A DNA stretch of 13,621 nt from Dunaliella salina (Eukaryota; Chlorophyta; Chlorophyceae; Chlamydomonadales; Dunaliellaceae): contig MU069626.1 of assembly GCA_002284615.2 (NCBI GenBank), forward strand, positions 426,065-439,685, read 5' to 3'. Each line of letters begins with the position of its first letter. Position 1 is the first letter of the stretch. Below are positions 7,103-12,820 of the stretch, in pieces. The notes below the pieces were generated by a model that saw nothing but the letters and a program-made list of their open reading frames with translations, was not told where the DNA came from and ran no database searches. The position numbers and the translations under genes are program-made.

Positions 7103-8759
7103 GTCGTCGTCGTCGTAGTAGTAGTAGTAGTAATGATAATAATAATAATAATAAAAGTAATGATGATAATAATAATAATAATAAGATTAGCAATTCCTGT
7201 CGAAAATTTGCCCGTAATTGGAAAAGCTGCCTCATGATGGCATGCCCTTTTTCACAGAATAAGCTTGTTGTGGCAAGCTCCCTGTGTCCTTTATGGTATT
7301 AATTTTTTGTTGTATGTACCACACATCATTCTTTTTTATGCTTTTCCCGCTGCTGCCCCTGTGTGTGCAGCTCAAGTGCCTGCTGCTCTGCTTTTCATTT
7401 GTAATCGAAAGGATTGCATTGGTAAACCAAACCCAGCCGCAGCCGTGGTTGAGTGGTCGCTCATGACTGTCAATGACAACGACTATCAATGGAGTATTGA
7501 CCGATGTTTATGTTCTGAGAAAGTCGGCAATGACTATCATTGATGCATGGAGCAATGCCCATGTGTGTAAGTTCCTGCGTGCCAGCTGTGCTGCACACTT
7601 GCAGGTAAAGTTAGCTCAGCCTTCGTACAGCCATTGTCCATCAATCCTGATTTTTGCTCGAGTCCTGTGCCATCATGGAAATCAATGACAAATGAATCTA
7701 TGCTCTTGCGTCAGTTGCTACGAGTCATCTCTGCTTTGCAACTGCAGACCTAGGTAGCTCAGCCGTCGTACGGCTGTTGTCCATCCGCCTGATGCCCATC
7801 AATCATGATTTCCTTGCCAGATGGTGACAACAATGAATGACAAATTATCTAATGAGTCATCTCTGCTTTGCACCTGCAGGCGGAGGTAGCTCAGACATTT
7901 CCGGCCATTGTCCACCCGCAAGCTAACCATCAATCCTGATTTCCGGGCCATGTGAACATGACAATCAATGACAAATGAATCTGTGCTCTTGTATCAGTTC
8001 CTATGAGTCATCTCTGCTTCACACCTGCAGGCAAAGGTAGCTCAGCCGTTGTACGACCCTTGTCCATCCGCCAGCTGCCCATCAACGTCAAGCAGCGCTT
8101 TGAGCAGCTGTTTGCGTTCAAGCCACAGTGGGAGGCCACAGAGCTGGAGCCCTACCTGCATGGCTTGCAGGTGAGGTGTGTGTTGGGTTGGGTTGCTCGC
8201 GTGTCTGCCATACTTTGAGCGGCTGTGTTCAAGCCCCAGTGAGAGGCCACAGAGCTGGAGCTCTACCTGCATGGCTTGCAGATGAGGAGTGCATTAGTGG
8301 AAATCCGATACATTAGCTTCAGGTCCTTCCTGGCCTTAGTGAAGCCACTCACCTAAACAATCACAGCCATATGATCCCATCCTCTTCTTTCCCATTGGAC
8401 AAAAAATTAGTACCGCTGTTAAATGCGTTATTTATTTGGACTTCCACCTTCAAAGGGAAAGGGCTGTGGACAACAAACTTGTGGTCCTGCGGGTTCATTT
8501 TTTGGTGGTACTTGCAATCTCCAGGACAGAGGGTACAGAGATGGCAGAGATATTAGAGATTGCAGGAGAAATGCAATTTCCCTTGTATGAGCAATCAGCC
8601 TAAGGTTTGGGGTGTGCAATGTTAACCCAATGACACAAATAACTCTTTATTTGGTGGCACTCGCAGGCTCCAGGACAGACGCCTGCCATGCTTTTGCTGA
8701 AGTTCACGCGTGCGAGCCAGGCTAAAGCCGATGCGCCGACCTTCTACACGGCCCGCTAG
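3106..8759 (+). CDS. DCC1: DCC1/DSCC1 homologue, C-terminal part, four exons (3106-3272, 5132-5268, 8031-8170, 8667-8759)
   Basis: This is a spliced gene for a subunit of the CTF18-RFC alternative clamp loader, a nuclear complex known to load PCNA at forks and to support sister-chromatid cohesion. The spliced reading covers about 178 residues; family members run to roughly 400, so only the C-terminal part is present. In the family this part forms winged-helix modules that contact DNA polymerase epsilon. Recognition rests on a colinear set of family motifs: LSEFMQQWRKAVP and DLDMLRGEVLVE (exon A), LPINVKQRFEQLF and WEATELEPYLHGL (exon B), then LLLKFTRASQ and APTFYTAR followed by TAG (exon C). 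Junction phases agree: 2/1 for Z-A, 1/2 for A-B, 0/0 for B-C. Introns run from about 0.5 to 2.8 kb and are full of duplicated exon borders and repeats. The N-terminal exons were not found. Identity is from motif recall, not a search. Confidence 0.8.
3318..3456 (+). repeat. Degenerate tandem duplication (about 90 bp) in the intron after exon Z
   Basis: 'TTGATGCTTTTCACCTCTGA' at 3304 and 'TTGATGCTTTCCACCTCTGA' at about 3387 each lead into a 'CCG-GACA-GAA' element and then 'GTCATCTCATCTT' (3340 and 3443). The spacing is slightly uneven because of small indels. The 'CTGACAGGAA' and 'CCGACAAGAAGAGG' parts also resemble the exon A acceptor region. Confidence 0.5.
3353..3382. repeat. Perfect 12-bp inverted repeat, 6-nt loop
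   Basis: TTCGTGTAAATT (3353-3364) is the exact reverse complement of AATTTACACGAA (3371-3382), with loop GTGTAA. It lies 80 bases after the exon Z donor. No function can be assigned. Confidence 0.75.
3510..3860 (+). repeat. Three degenerate copies of the exon A acceptor region
   Basis: The exon A border reads 'ACAGGAAGAGGCCCCTGACT' and then GTGGCCCC. Related stretches occur at about 3516 (GACAAAGAGGCCGCTAACAA then GGGCCCC), 3626 (ACAAGGAGAGGCCACAGCCT then ATGGCCC) and 3805 (GGCAGGAAGAGACCGCTGAC then AGTGGCCCC). The second and third are preceded by 'CTGTGCTGC', like 'CTGTGCTAC' before exon A. All three are followed by 'ACAGGC(A/G)AAAG', which also resembles the end of exon Z. Only the copy at 3809 keeps a CAG acceptor. 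Spacing is about 110 and 180 bp. Confidence 0.6.
3923..3976. repeat. Perfect 14-bp inverted repeat, 26-nt loop
   Basis: CATCTTTCAAGCTT (3923-3936) and AAGCTTGAAAGATG (3963-3976) are exact reverse complements. The repeat is near the left edge of the inserted block. Confidence 0.8.
4399..4970. repeat. Large inverted repeat (foldback), arms about 240 bp, spacer about 83 bp
   Basis: The left arm is about 4399-4649 and the right arm about 4733-4970, in inverted orientation. Anchors in the left arm are GGAGCCAATGTGGTTTT, TGGAAATGGAACTTCTGCCC, CAATGACCCTGGTGTTCTGC and TTTTTGTGTTGACCAT; each is found reverse-complemented in the right arm. Divergence looks like roughly 10-15 percent with small indels. 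Because the arms match, the + strand at 4410-4646 and the - strand at 4925-4731 give similar open frames (both contain MELLPARPP). That follows from the repeat and is not evidence of a gene. The spacer 4650-4732 is AT-rich. A transcript of this intron could fold into a very long hairpin. It may be a foldback or MITE-like element. Confidence 0.85.
5132..5268 (+). CDS. DCC1: DCC1 exon A
   Basis: This 137-nt exon encodes 45 whole codons. The acceptor is CCAACAG at 5131, preceded by AATTTCTGTGCTAC; the donor is GGAAG|GTGAGT at 5268/5269, a strong consensus. The protein reads KRPLTVAP, then LSEFMQQWRKAVP and DLDMLRGEVLVE. The 'FM..W...VP' and 'LD.L.GE.L.E' pattern is the family segment just before the C-terminal winged helices. 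One base is left at the 3' end, which joins the two leading bases of exon B to give a glycine codon. Three degenerate copies of its acceptor region lie upstream at about 3515-3850, cut off from it by about 1.2 kb of inserted sequence. Confidence 0.8.
5471..5798. repeat. Dispersed repeat X, copy 1 (inside the DCC1 A-B intron)
   Basis: This 328-bp stretch recurs at 9685-10011 in the same orientation with only a handful of differences (about 98 percent by eye). It begins TTTTTGGCGAAGCCCCC and the shared part ends GGGAACGGGGTGCG. The left flanks of the two copies are unrelated, so this is the left edge of the element. The right limit is artificial: copy 2 is cut there by an LTR, so copy 1 probably continues past 5798. 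I saw no terminal inverted repeats and no coding content. The family is unidentified. Confidence 0.85.
5482..5526. repeat. GC-rich nested stem-loop at the left end of repeat X
   Basis: Three nested stems pair: GCCCCC with GGGGGC, GAGGC with GCCTC, and ACGCCC with GGGCGT around a GAA loop. The same structure occurs unchanged in copy 2 at 9696-9740. The 'GCCCGAAGGGC' style resembles short palindromes common in green-algal organelle genomes; that comparison is from memory. Confidence 0.7.
5799..6187. other. Intronic sequence, possibly the rest of repeat X
   Basis: This stretch is GC-rich to about 5960 and more mixed after that. It contains short open frames only, none recognisable. If copy 1 of repeat X is full length, its right part lies here. 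I see no other defined feature. Confidence 0.3.
6188..6279. repeat. (CA)n microsatellite
   Basis: There are about 90 bases of almost pure CA dinucleotide with one N at 6240. The open frames through it, poly-(HT) on + and poly-(CV) on -, are artefacts of the repeat. Confidence 0.95.
6280..7057. other. Intronic sequence without recognisable features
   Basis: Mixed-composition intron DNA with short T-rich and G-rich runs (near 6400, 6549 and 6692). Open frames up to about 95 codons on both strands show no family signature. Confidence 0.4.
7058..7184. repeat. Compound trinucleotide microsatellite (ATC)n-(GTC)n-(GTA)n-(AAT)n
   Basis: Consecutive triplet runs change by one base from block to block: ATC to about 7102, CGT to about 7116, AGT to about 7131, then AAT/ATA with interruptions to 7184. 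This fits stepwise mutation and expansion of one triplet tract. Confidence 0.95.
7185..7594. other. Intronic sequence before the exon B array
   Basis: No gene is supported. The right half (7470-7590) has short repeated 'CAATGAC' and 'TATCAATGG/TATCATTGA' stretches. These resemble the intronic part of the exon B array and may be older, decayed units of it. Confidence 0.35.
7595..8030 (+). repeat. Three tandem copies of the exon B 5' border (acceptor plus exon start)
   Basis: The unit is '(C)ACCTGCAG | .. GGTAGCTCAG .. CGTACG .. TTGTCCATC .. CCCATCAA', then about 90 bases of intron-like sequence with 'AATGACAAAT' and 'GAGTCATCTCTGCTT'. Acceptor-like CAGs end at 7604, 7747 and 7879, and the real one at 8030 (spacing 143, 132 and 151). 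In the exon B frame, copy 1 reads SSAFVQPLSIN and stays open to the next CAG. Copy 2 reads SSAVVRLLSIRLMPIN, then a TGA. Copy 3 degenerates quickly to a stop. All three keep an AG and could be cryptic 3' splice sites. Confidence 0.8.
8031..8170 (+). CDS. DCC1: DCC1 exon B
   Basis: This 140-nt exon encodes 46 whole codons. The acceptor is CACACCTGCAG at 8030; the donor is TTGCAG|GTGAGG at 8170/8171, near consensus. The protein contains AVVRPLSIRQLP, INVKQRFEQLFAFKPQW and EATELEPYLHGLQ. The 'LP....RF..LF...P.W....L.PY...L' pattern is the most diagnostic block of the DCC1 C terminus and belongs to a winged-helix module. The exon ends in phase 0, matching exon C. It is the intact member of a tandem array of exon-border copies: three upstream, with acceptors ending at 7604, 7747 and 7879, and one broken partial copy downstream at 8214-8290. 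Confidence 0.85.
8214..8290 (+). pseudogene. Broken duplicate of the 3' part of exon B
   Basis: This matches 8099-8180 at an offset of 115 bp: TTTGAGC(A/G)GCTG, then AGGCCACAGAGCTGGAGC and TACCTGCATGGCTTGCAG. It has a 4-base deletion (frameshift), TGG changed to TGA, and the donor GT changed to AT (CAG|ATGAGG). It can neither code nor splice like exon B. Confidence 0.85.
8501..8531 (+). pseudogene. Decayed copy of the exon C acceptor border
   Basis: 26 of 31 bases match 8650-8680 (TTTGGTGG.ACT.GCA..CTCCAGGACAGA). The acceptor dinucleotide is lost: GCAGG at the real site is GCAAT here. The offset is 149 bp. Confidence 0.7.
8667..8759 (+). CDS. DCC1: DCC1 terminal exon C with stop codon
   Basis: This exon has 31 codons including the TAG stop at 8757-8759. 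The acceptor is GGCACTCGCAG at 8666, following a T-rich CTCTTTATTTGG. The protein begins APGQTPAMLLLKFTRASQ and ends APTFYTAR. Green-lineage DCC1 proteins end with the same layout of 'LLLKYTR..Q' followed by a short tail closing in 'AR' at the stop. Phase 0 matches the end of exon B. The stop falls where the family normally ends, so the host appears to use TAG as a normal stop. A degraded copy of this exon's border lies 149 bp upstream (8501-8531). Confidence 0.85.
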   Translation, partial: APGQTPAMLLLKFTRASQAKADAPTFYTAR

Positions 8760-8839
8760 CACGCCAGATGTATGCTGCACCTGCTGGAAAGCTATTGCGA
8801 TGAAGTTGCTCAAGAAGAAGAAGAATGCGCAGGCTAGTT

Positions 8840-8901
8840 TGTACAACTTGTACAGATTTTTTTTTTCCAATGAATTGGATTCATTGAAAATAAAAAATAA
8901 A
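8840..8901 (+). terminator. Putative DCC1 3' end: two hairpins and AATAAA motifs
   Basis: About 80 bases after the stop there is a near-perfect palindrome (TGTACAA at 8840-8846 and TTGTACA at 8848-8854). A second hairpin follows: TTTCCAATGAA pairs imperfectly with TTCATTGAAAA around 8865-8890. AATAAA then occurs at 8889-8894 and 8896-8901. AATAAA is the generic polyadenylation signal. I saw no TGTAA, the usual signal in chlorophycean algae, between 8760 and 9680. The poly(A) site itself is inferred. Confidence 0.35.
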
Positions 8902-9144
8902 AAAATCTCCAGGATGTAGACAGATGTGTACATATGAGATGAAAAGCTGCTTGATTGTTTGCCTGTGGCTTTTATGGACAGAGATGGTCCTCTACAAAAC
9001 CCTAGGGATCACCTTTTGGACCGATGTCGATTAGGGTACAAATAAGAGGCATCTTAGAGGAAAAATTACCCTCGGGCAAGACCTGACTGCAAGCCCACTA
9101 TTAAAAGAAGATTACATGTTCTTTGCGTTCTTTCTTCCTTACAG

Positions 9145-9207
9145 GATTTACAGGGTTTCCGGATCAAGGCCTCCAGTCAAGACGTGCGACTACTAGCCTG
9201 CTCATGA
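9145..9207 (+). other. Exon-like fragment downstream of DCC1 (weak)
   Basis: A strong-looking acceptor (TTCTTTCTTCCTTACAG, to 9144) leads into a frame reading GFRIKASSQDVRLLACS and then TGA. No upstream exon that could splice to it lies between 8760 and here, and I do not recognise it. Part of it (AAGGCCTCCAGTCAA) also occurs at 1491-1505 in a similar context, so it may instead be a dispersed repeat. Confidence 0.2.
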
Positions 9208-9473
9208 AAAAGGACAATATCATTAAGGAAAAAATAGTTTGTTGTTATCCTGCTGCAGGAAGGTATGCACATCCTGAGCCCCAGAGTGGGTAAACAAGGA
9301 TGCATACTTCATGCGTTCATATCACTTATAGTTGTGACAATATGGATCAATACAGTGTAGTATGATAATCTCCTATTATACTCAGATGTTACGACCCAAC
9401 AATGAATGGGATACGCACCAACAAGCACGATGAGGGCCTTTGCCTCAGCATGAAAGAGCCTAAGTAAAGACAG

Positions 9474-9575
9474 GTATGGCTCATCCCTATTGATGTGGAC
9501 GCCTTCAGTAATGAGAGACTGCTGAAGTATCAGGAGAAAAGCTTGCCACTAGGCAACAAGCTGGCGCTAGCTTGA
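9474..9575 (+). other. Short open frame resembling a protein fragment (weak)
   Basis: A frame after AAAGACAG reads IPIDVDAFSNERLLKYQE and onward to TGA at 9573-9575, with a fairly protein-like composition. There is no family match. The rest of 9208-9684 shows nothing else except a short 'CGGCACTTCAG' repeat near 9608-9632. Confidence 0.15.
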
Positions 9576-9684
9576 TTAGTGGCGAGCCATTCCCCTTCAG
9601 TTTCATTCGGCACTTCAGTTTCGGCACTTCAGCAGGAACATGGCATACAAGTCCCAGAAAAAGTGTCACAAGATTCTTACTGGG

Positions 9685-10011
9685 TTTTTGGCGAAGCCCC
9701 CATTCAGAGGCGACGCCCGAAGGGCGTTGCCTCAGGGGGCAAGCCCTATGGTTTGAAAAAATCACACCTGTGCTCTCACCAGGCCACTGTGGCCCACTCA
9801 CTGCACCTCAGGCTCTGAGATTTGGAATCCCCCGATTAAAAACTCGTTAGGAGGCCTTGCAAGGTGGGAAAGCCTCATGTGCACGCAGAGCTAAGTTCTG
9901 CCATGAGTTTCTGCTAAGGTAGACGAGCCATGCACAGGTTCCGTGGAGCTAGGATTGTCGATAATCAATTAGAATTAATAATCCTGTATATTTACTTGGG
10001 AACGGGGTGCG
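9685..10011. repeat. Dispersed repeat X, copy 2 (truncated by the retrotransposon LTR)
   Basis: Nearly identical to 5471-5798, with a few substitutions and a one-base indel. Its right edge coincides exactly with the first base of the LTR at 10012, so X was interrupted by the retrotransposon. The remainder of X should lie beyond the far LTR, outside the window. Confidence 0.85.
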
Positions 10012-10243
10012 TGTAGCAGAGATTGTTCTGGGGCAGGAGGCTATGAAACCCCCAGCGCGGATGCTGTAGCGTCTATTAATAACTACTGCCCCGATTTATG
10101 CGAAAGGATTTTCATGCGAAGATCACACGTTGGCACTAACGAATTCTGCACACGCTGTACAGATACCAACTTTGCCGAATTATATTTACGAATTATGTTT
10201 TGCGAATTATTGGCGACTTTTATGTTAGACTGCCACCGTTACA
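10012..10243 (-). repeat. 3' LTR of the retrotransposon, 232 bp
   Basis: On the - strand it starts TGTAACGGTGG just after the polypurine tract and ends CTCTGCTACA. It therefore has the TG..CA termini and a 4-bp TGTA/TACA inverted end. The outer edge is confirmed independently, because repeat X breaks off at exactly 10011. Three ATAATTCG motifs lie in the U3 side. The 5' LTR needed for comparison is outside the window. Confidence 0.85.
10176..10210 (-). promoter_or_regulatory. Three spaced ATAATTCG motifs in the LTR U3 region
   Basis: On the + strand CGAATTAT occurs at 10176-10183, 10189-10196 and 10203-10210, spaced 13 and 14 bases. Regular repeats in U3 are often transcription-factor sites. 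That role here is inference. Confidence 0.4.
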
Positions 10244-10257
10244 GAGCTCCCCCTTTT
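10244..10257 (-). other. Polypurine tract (plus-strand primer)
   Basis: Read on the - strand, AAAAGGGGGAGCTC ends exactly where the LTR starts with TGTAAC. In this family a purine run at this place primes second-strand DNA synthesis. It lies 32 bases after the pol stop. Confidence 0.8.
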
Positions 10258-10258
10258 A

Positions 10259-10280
10259 GAATGCATGTCCTCATGCATTC
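10259..10280. repeat. Perfect 9-bp inverted repeat between pol stop and polypurine tract
   Basis: GAATGCATG (10259-10267) and CATGCATTC (10272-10280) are exact reverse complements around TCCT. Almost the whole short 3' untranslated stretch is this hairpin. Confidence 0.75.
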
Positions 10281-10289
10281 ACAGATGAA

Positions 10290-11285
10290 TTATGGTGGCT
10301 CAAGTCCACGAAAGGACCAGTAATCATTAATGTATTCCTTGGGGATGACATCCTTTGTGACCCATTCATTTTCCACAGCTGGGAGTCCCATCCATTTGAC
10401 TTTATACTCGAAGTCTAGCGAAATTCTCCTCTGTTTTCGAATTTCCCTTGGGCGGTGAGCCACAATTTTCTCAATTGTCCAAACAGGCTCACCTTCATCA
10501 TCAACCTCAATCAGAGGAGTAGAAACATTTGCTTCTTCACCTTCTGGTACCCTGTAAGGTTTTACCAGCGAAACATGGAAGACATCATGGCATCTCATGG
10601 TCTCAGGAAGTCTCAGTTTGACAGCAACTGGACCCACCATANGCCTCACAGCGAAAGGACCCATCCATTTAGGCATGAGCTTGTGGCCACGGCCTTTTGC
10701 GAAGTTCTTTGTACTCAGGAGCACAAATTGATTGGGACGAAAGGTAAGCTCAGGGCGATTCTGATTGTAATACGCTTGCTGCCTCTGCTGTGCAGCTTCA
10801 AGTGACCTCTTGGCATGCTGAATGGTTTCATGTAAGTGTGCAGCAAGCTCAGATGCAGCAGGGTTAGGCACATCAGCATTATGATCAAATTCAGCCATGA
10901 ATGGCATGCGCGGATGCCTGCCATTGTTAAGGAAAAAGGGAGTATTAGATATGGATGCATGCATGGAATTATTGCATGCGAATGCTGCAGCAGGTAGGAG
11001 CAAATCCCAATCATTCATTGTTGGCGAAATAAATGTACGAAGGTAACATTCCAAGACACGATTGGTGCGCTCGGTCTGCCCATCAGTTTGTGGATGGTAT
11101 GCTGTACTCAAGCGTGACTGTGTGCCAAGCAAACGCAAATATGCAGGCATAAACTTTCCTGCAAATTGTGGACCTCTATCAGTGATGAGTGTTTCAGGCT
11201 CACCATGTTCACAAATGACATGTTTCCAGAAAATGTATGCAGTGTCTTCAGCAGTAACATTAGTAGTTGTAGGCACAAAATGTAC
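10290..11285 (-). pseudogene. pol: pol part 3: rest of integrase and chromodomain
   Basis: This is in the same frame as part 2, continuing directly after the TAG. LITDRGPQFAGKF holds the second core aspartate, and YHPQTDGQTERTNRVLE holds the catalytic glutamate. KWMGPFAV plus DVFHVSLVKPY form the GPY/F-like module. The last 50 or so residues (FEYKVKWMGL, ENEWV, YINDYW) look like a chromodomain, which in chromoviruses directs integration toward marked chromatin. The frame ends at a proper TAA. There is one N at 10642. Confidence 0.88.
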
Positions 11286-12820
11286 CTACTTGGTTAGGCG
11301 GTCCACAATGACAGCAATGCAGTCATGCCCTCTGGGTGTAGGCCATAAACCTGTCACAAAGTCCATGGAAACATGCTGCCAAGGATACGAAGGAATTGGA
11401 AGTGAGCGAAGTAGACCTGCAGGTGGTCTGGTAGAAGCTTTTGCCCTTTGACATGCATCGCAATTAGCAACGAATTGCTCCACATCTGAGTACAAAGAAG
11501 GCCACCAGAAATTCCTCATGATTAATTCAATTGTCTTTGCCCTGCCTGGGTGACCAGCCAGCGAAAGGCTGTGATGTACGAATATAATATGATTGCGAAT
11601 AGAGCTCACATTTGGCACAACAACCAATCTCTTCTCCCCCTCTTGTTTGAGCCACAGACCCTTGGGGCTCTGCAAAAAAGTGCGCGTAAACTGTGGATTT
11701 GCGAAGGACTCATCCAGCTGATATCCACGAAGAATTGCATGGAAAATGGTATTGTTCTCATTGATTTCATTTAATTGCAGGGGTGTTGACAATCCCGAGG
11801 TCATTGATGCACAGCCTGCGCGAATGAGCTGTGCTGTTTGTAGTGTGTGCCTCGATAGGGGATCTGCAACATTGCCTCTGCCAGGTCTGTATTCCCATTT
11901 GTAATTGAAGCGTGAGAAGANTTCAAGCCATCTAGCTTGTCTTCTAGAAAGCAATGGTTGCGAAATCAAATATATGAGGGGGTTATGATCCGTAACCAGA
12001 GTGATTTGTGGACCTTCAAGGTAGCAGCGCCATTGCAACAATGCATCATGTTGAGCCAAAAGTTCTTGCTCACCTGTGGTGTAGTTCCTTTCTGCAGGAG
12101 CGAATTTCCTGCTGTAGTAAGCCACAGGATGCCCTTGCTGCACCAAAACAGCTCCAATGCCATTAACTGAGGCATCTGCAATCACTTCANAAGGCAGAGA
12201 TGGATCAGGTAACTTTAACACTGGTGCAGTTGTTAAAGCTTGTTTGATTTNTCGAAAAGCATTTTCCTGCTTCACTCCCCACGAAAAAGGGGTTGACTTC
12301 TTAGTCAGGTCCATCAATGGCGCTGCAAGGGATGAAAACCCTTGAATAAATTTGCGAAAATAATTTGCAAGACCCAGGAAGGATCTAACTTCTGCCACAC
12401 TCTGTGGAGTGGGCCACTCCTGCACCACTTTGATCTTTTTAGGGTCTACACGAAGACCTTCATACGAAACAATATGTTCCAGAAATTCCAATTCTGGTTT
12501 GTTTAATTCTGATTTGGGGAGCTTGGCGAAAAATCTGTGTTGGCGAAGTAAATCCAGAATGATTTGCAGATGTTGTTTATGCTCTTCAGCATTTTTAATG
12601 TAGACCAGGATGTCATCAATGTACACCACCACGAATTTCCCAAGGAATGGAGCGAAGATGGTGTTCATAGTGGACTGAAAAGTTGCAGGTGCATTTGTCA
12701 GCCCGAAACAGAGCACATTGAATTCATAATGACCGAAAGGAGTGCGAAAAGCAGTCTTTGGTATATCTTCTGGGGTAATGCGAATTTGATGATACCCCGA
12801 TTGTAAATCAATAGAAGAGA
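11286..12820 (-). pseudogene. pol: pol part 2: RT palm, RNase H and first half of integrase
   Basis: This is the frame entered after the shift near 12820. RT is recognised by [11 protein letters not shown] and the catalytic YIDDILVY, and the thumb by VRSFLGLANYFRKFI. RNase H follows with IADASVNGIGAVL, TGEQELLA, VTDHNPLIYL and GRGNVADPLSRH. Integrase begins with the zinc-binding HHSLSLAGHPGR...CDACQRAK (HHCC). The first core aspartate is in HVSMDFVTGLWPTPRGHD. The frame ends at TAG (11288-11286), directly after VDRLTK. The family normally reads on here, so this is a nonsense codon inside the integrase core and not a natural end. Ns at 11921, 12190 and 12251 give unknown residues. Confidence 0.9.

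Noticed and set aside
7595..8030. CRISPR-like array
   Set aside because: Units are long, diverged and without constant spacers in an intron of a eukaryotic gene; they are copies of an exon border.
8036..8060. tRNA-like 'GGTAGCTCAG' box A in exon B and its copies
   Set aside because: No matching box B or cloverleaf at the right distance. The stretch is explained as DCC1 coding sequence and its duplicates.
9664..10243. Longer LTR model starting at TGTCACAAG (9664) or TGGG (9681)
   Set aside because: Repeat X ends at 10011 and copy 1 continues without the LTR, so the LTR is only 10012-10243, which also has proper TGTA/TACA ends.
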